Shown: piece by piece, positions 62,628 to 64,000 of the stretch
Numbering within the stretch: position 1 is the first letter of the stretch
Layout: the number at the start of each line of letters is the position of its first letter
DNA from: Bombella sp. ESL0385
GTDB lineage: Bacteria > Pseudomonadota > Alphaproteobacteria > Acetobacterales > Acetobacteraceae
Length of the DNA stretch: 64,000 nucleotides
NCBI RefSeq assembly: GCF_009725755.1
Contig: NZ_WNIJ01000001.1
Location: forward strand, 1,054,001 to 1,118,000
Reading direction: 5' to 3'
The notes under the pieces: model-generated
The model's database searches: none
Seen by the model: the letters and a program-made list of their open reading frames with translations, nothing else
Told to the model about the DNA's origin: nothing
Made by a program: the position numbers and the translations under genes

Positions 62628-64000
62628 ACATACTTATGCACTCACCGCACTGCTTACTGGGACAATCCTAGGGGCTTCCTTTTTTGTCTCACCCTCTCTG
62701 GCGCAGATTCCGCCGTCAGTTGAGACACCCGGCCCCGGCAATGCTGATGATTCCTCAGCCGATCCATCTCCCAGCATTTACCACGACCCCTCCCCTAACA
62801 CCCCTCAAGCACCGGGTGTGAATGCGGCGAATCTGCCCGATATTGATGAGCTTCCCATCGACCAGCTTCCACAAGCTGTCCCGCAGGAAAGTGCCAACCC
62901 TAAGCCAGAGGACTGGCCCGCTTATGGCCGAGATGATTCAGCGAGCCGTTATTCACCGCTCACCCAAATCACACCTGCAAATGTTGGCCAACTAAAACGG
63001 GCCTTCGTCTATCATACTGGCAGCCTTCCGCCAAAAGATAAGGCAAATAAATGGGCCGCAGAGACAACCCCCATTAAGGTTGGGGATTCCCTCTATCTCT
63101 GCTCCGCTACAAACGACATGATGCGCGTTGATGCCGCAACAGGGCAGGAGAAATGGCATTTCCACTCTCATGAGAGTTATGATGCCATCCCCTACACAGC
63201 TGCTTGTAAGGCTGTAACCTATTACACCTCCTCCACCAGTGCGGAAGGCCAGCCCTGCCACAATCGCATCATTGAAGCCACATTGGATAACCGTCTCATC
63301 GCTGTTGACGCTGAAAATGGCAAATTATGCGAAAGCTTCGGCCATGGGGGGCAGGTCAATCTCATGCAGGGGATGGGATGGTCTGTCCCCGGTTTTGTCG
63401 CCATGACAAGCCCGCCGCCCATTATTAATGGCGTTATTGTCGTCAATCATGAGGTGTTAGATGGCCAACGCCGCTGGGCTCCCTCTGGCGTTATTCGTGG
63501 GTATGATGCTGAGAGCGGTAAGTTCCTCTGGGCGTGGGATGTCAATAATCCCGATAATCACCATCAGCCTGATAAAGACCATTTCTATAGCCGAGGCACG
63601 CCTAATTCTTGGGCCGCAATGACGGGCGATAACGCCCTAGGCCTTGTCTATGTCCCTACGGGTAACTCCGCTGCGGATTATTATAGTGCAATGCGCAGCG
63701 AGGCGGAAAATAAAGTCTCCTCCGCTGTTGTCGCTCTGGATGTCCGCACAGGTGAGCCACGCTGGGTCTTCCAAACAGTTCATAAAGATGTGTGGGATTA
63801 CGATATTGGCTCTCAGCCCACATTATTCGACTACCATGCTGATGATGGCACCATCATCCCTGCCCTCATCATGCCAACCAAACGGGGGCAGACCTTCATC
63901 CTAGACCGCCGCACGGGCAAACCTTTGCCAGACTTCCCCGTGGTGGAAAAACCCGCCCCAAGCCCCGGCTTTGTAAAGGATGACCCACGCTCCCCTACAC
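62620..64000 (+). CDS. sldA: SldA, PQQ-dependent polyol dehydrogenase large subunit, 3' end outside the window
   Basis: The first 460 codons of an exported quinoprotein, in frame to the window edge. A signal peptide runs to about residue 28 (MRKHTYALTALLTG to SPSLAQ). Then come ANPKPEDWPAYGRDD and the eight-bladed propeller with KWAAETTPIKVGDSLYLC, GHGGQVNLMQGMG, VNHEVLDGQRRWAPSGVIRG, VYVPTGNSAADYY and DVWDYDIGSQPT. These blocks match Gluconobacter SldA better than membrane-bound glucose dehydrogenase. The enzyme oxidises glycerol, sorbitol, arabitol or gluconate at the periplasmic face and passes electrons to ubiquinone. Confidence 0.93.
   Translation, partial: MRKHTYALTALLTGTILGASFFVSPSLAQIPPSVETPGPGNADDSSADPSPSIYHDPSPNTPQAPGVNAANLPDIDELPIDQLPQAVPQESANPKPEDWPAYGRDDSASRYSPLTQITPANVGQLKRAFVYHTGSLPPKDKANKWAAETTPIKVGDSLYLCSATNDMMRVDAATGQEKWHFHSHESYDAIPYTAACKAVTYYTSSTSAEGQPCHNRIIEATLDNRLIAVDAENGKLCESFGHGGQVNLMQGMGWSVPGFVAMTSPPPIINGVIVVNHEVLDGQRRWAPSGVIRGYDAESGKFLWAWDVNNPDNHHQPDKDHFYSRGTPNSWAAMTGDNALGLVYVPTGNSAADYYSAMRSEAENKVSSAVVALDVRTGEPRWVFQTVHKDVWDYDIGSQPTLFDYHADDGTIIPALIMPTKRGQTFILDRRTGKPLPDFPVVEKPAPSPGFVKDDPRSPT

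Noticed and set aside
62202-64000. sldB and sldA as one glucose dehydrogenase gene broken by a frameshift
   Set aside because: sldA has its own ATG and a clear signal peptide, and sldB has the exact length of the known separate subunit; the 8-nt overlap is a normal operon junction.
1-64000. Mobile elements, prophage, CRISPR arrays, toxin-antitoxin or defence islands
   Set aside because: No transposase, integrase, terminal inverted repeats, spaced direct repeats or defence-type genes were seen; all large frames are accounted for by chromosomal genes.

Overview
The window reads as a contiguous piece of an acetic acid bacterium chromosome (Acetobacteraceae, Alphaproteobacteria). Four things point there: a split PQQ-dependent polyol dehydrogenase (sldB-sldA) at the right edge, a bacterial sphingolipid gene set (acetic acid bacteria are known to make dihydroceramides), a glutathione-dependent formaldehyde pathway, and alphaproteobacterial gene orders such as fabD-fabG-acpP-fabF-mltG and miaB-phoH-ybeY-corC. 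Gene density is high, start/stop overlaps of 1, 4 or 8 nt are frequent, and base composition looks even. I saw no transposase, phage gene, CRISPR array, rRNA or tRNA.

Layout. 1-8.2 kb: a truncated DUF3108-like envelope protein, glmU-glmS (UDP-GlcNAc supply), a CPA1-type cation/proton antiporter with a C-terminal cyclic-nucleotide-binding-like domain, and a POT-like transporter. 8.3-9.4 kb: alanine racemase. 9.6-20.8 kb: a lipid island with fatty acyl-AMP ligase, dedicated acyl carrier protein and serine palmitoyltransferase; an opposing pair made of a diacylglycerol-kinase-family lipid kinase and a Tam41-like nucleotidyltransferase; an overlapping operon of metallophosphoesterase, LptF, LptG, membrane hydroxylase and MobA-like nucleotidyltransferase; and a beta-propeller protein of the glucosamine inositolphosphorylceramide transferase N-terminal type. 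An inositol-monophosphatase-family enzyme and a SYLF lipid-binding protein follow. 22.5-27.8 kb: fatty acid synthesis cluster with mltG, headed by an unusual cytoplasmic OpuAC-like protein. 28-32 kb: M13 peptidase, ferritin-like di-iron protein, biotin synthase.

32-37.8 kb: a five-gene operon on the minus strand that couples a membrane sensor with a degenerate cyclase domain to an Mla-type lipid transporter (MlaE, an ABC-like protein without a recognisable Walker A motif, MlaD, a TPR-like lipoprotein). 37.9-44.4 kb: ygfZ-hisI, fghA-adhC, bestrophin, carD, an SDR dehydrogenase and a YceI protein. 44.5-50.7 kb: tamA-tamB. 50.9-56.4 kb: plsC, miaB-phoH-ybeY-corC, and a DsbA-like thioredoxin. 56.5-62.1 kb: a very long SMC protein, a phosphoesterase and chorismate mutase. 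62.2 kb to the edge: sldB and the first 460 codons of sldA.

Taken together the window is dominated by envelope and lipid biology: precursors (glm, alr, fab, bio, plsC), sphingolipid synthesis with a possible private export route, inter-membrane transport (Mla-like, TamAB, LptFG) and periplasmic oxidation. The most novel-looking parts are the sphingolipid island, with a kinase/cytidylyltransferase pair and embedded LptFG, and the Mla-like operon in which both nucleotide-handling domains look catalytically dead. All functional calls are from motif reading and memory of families; no database search was run.
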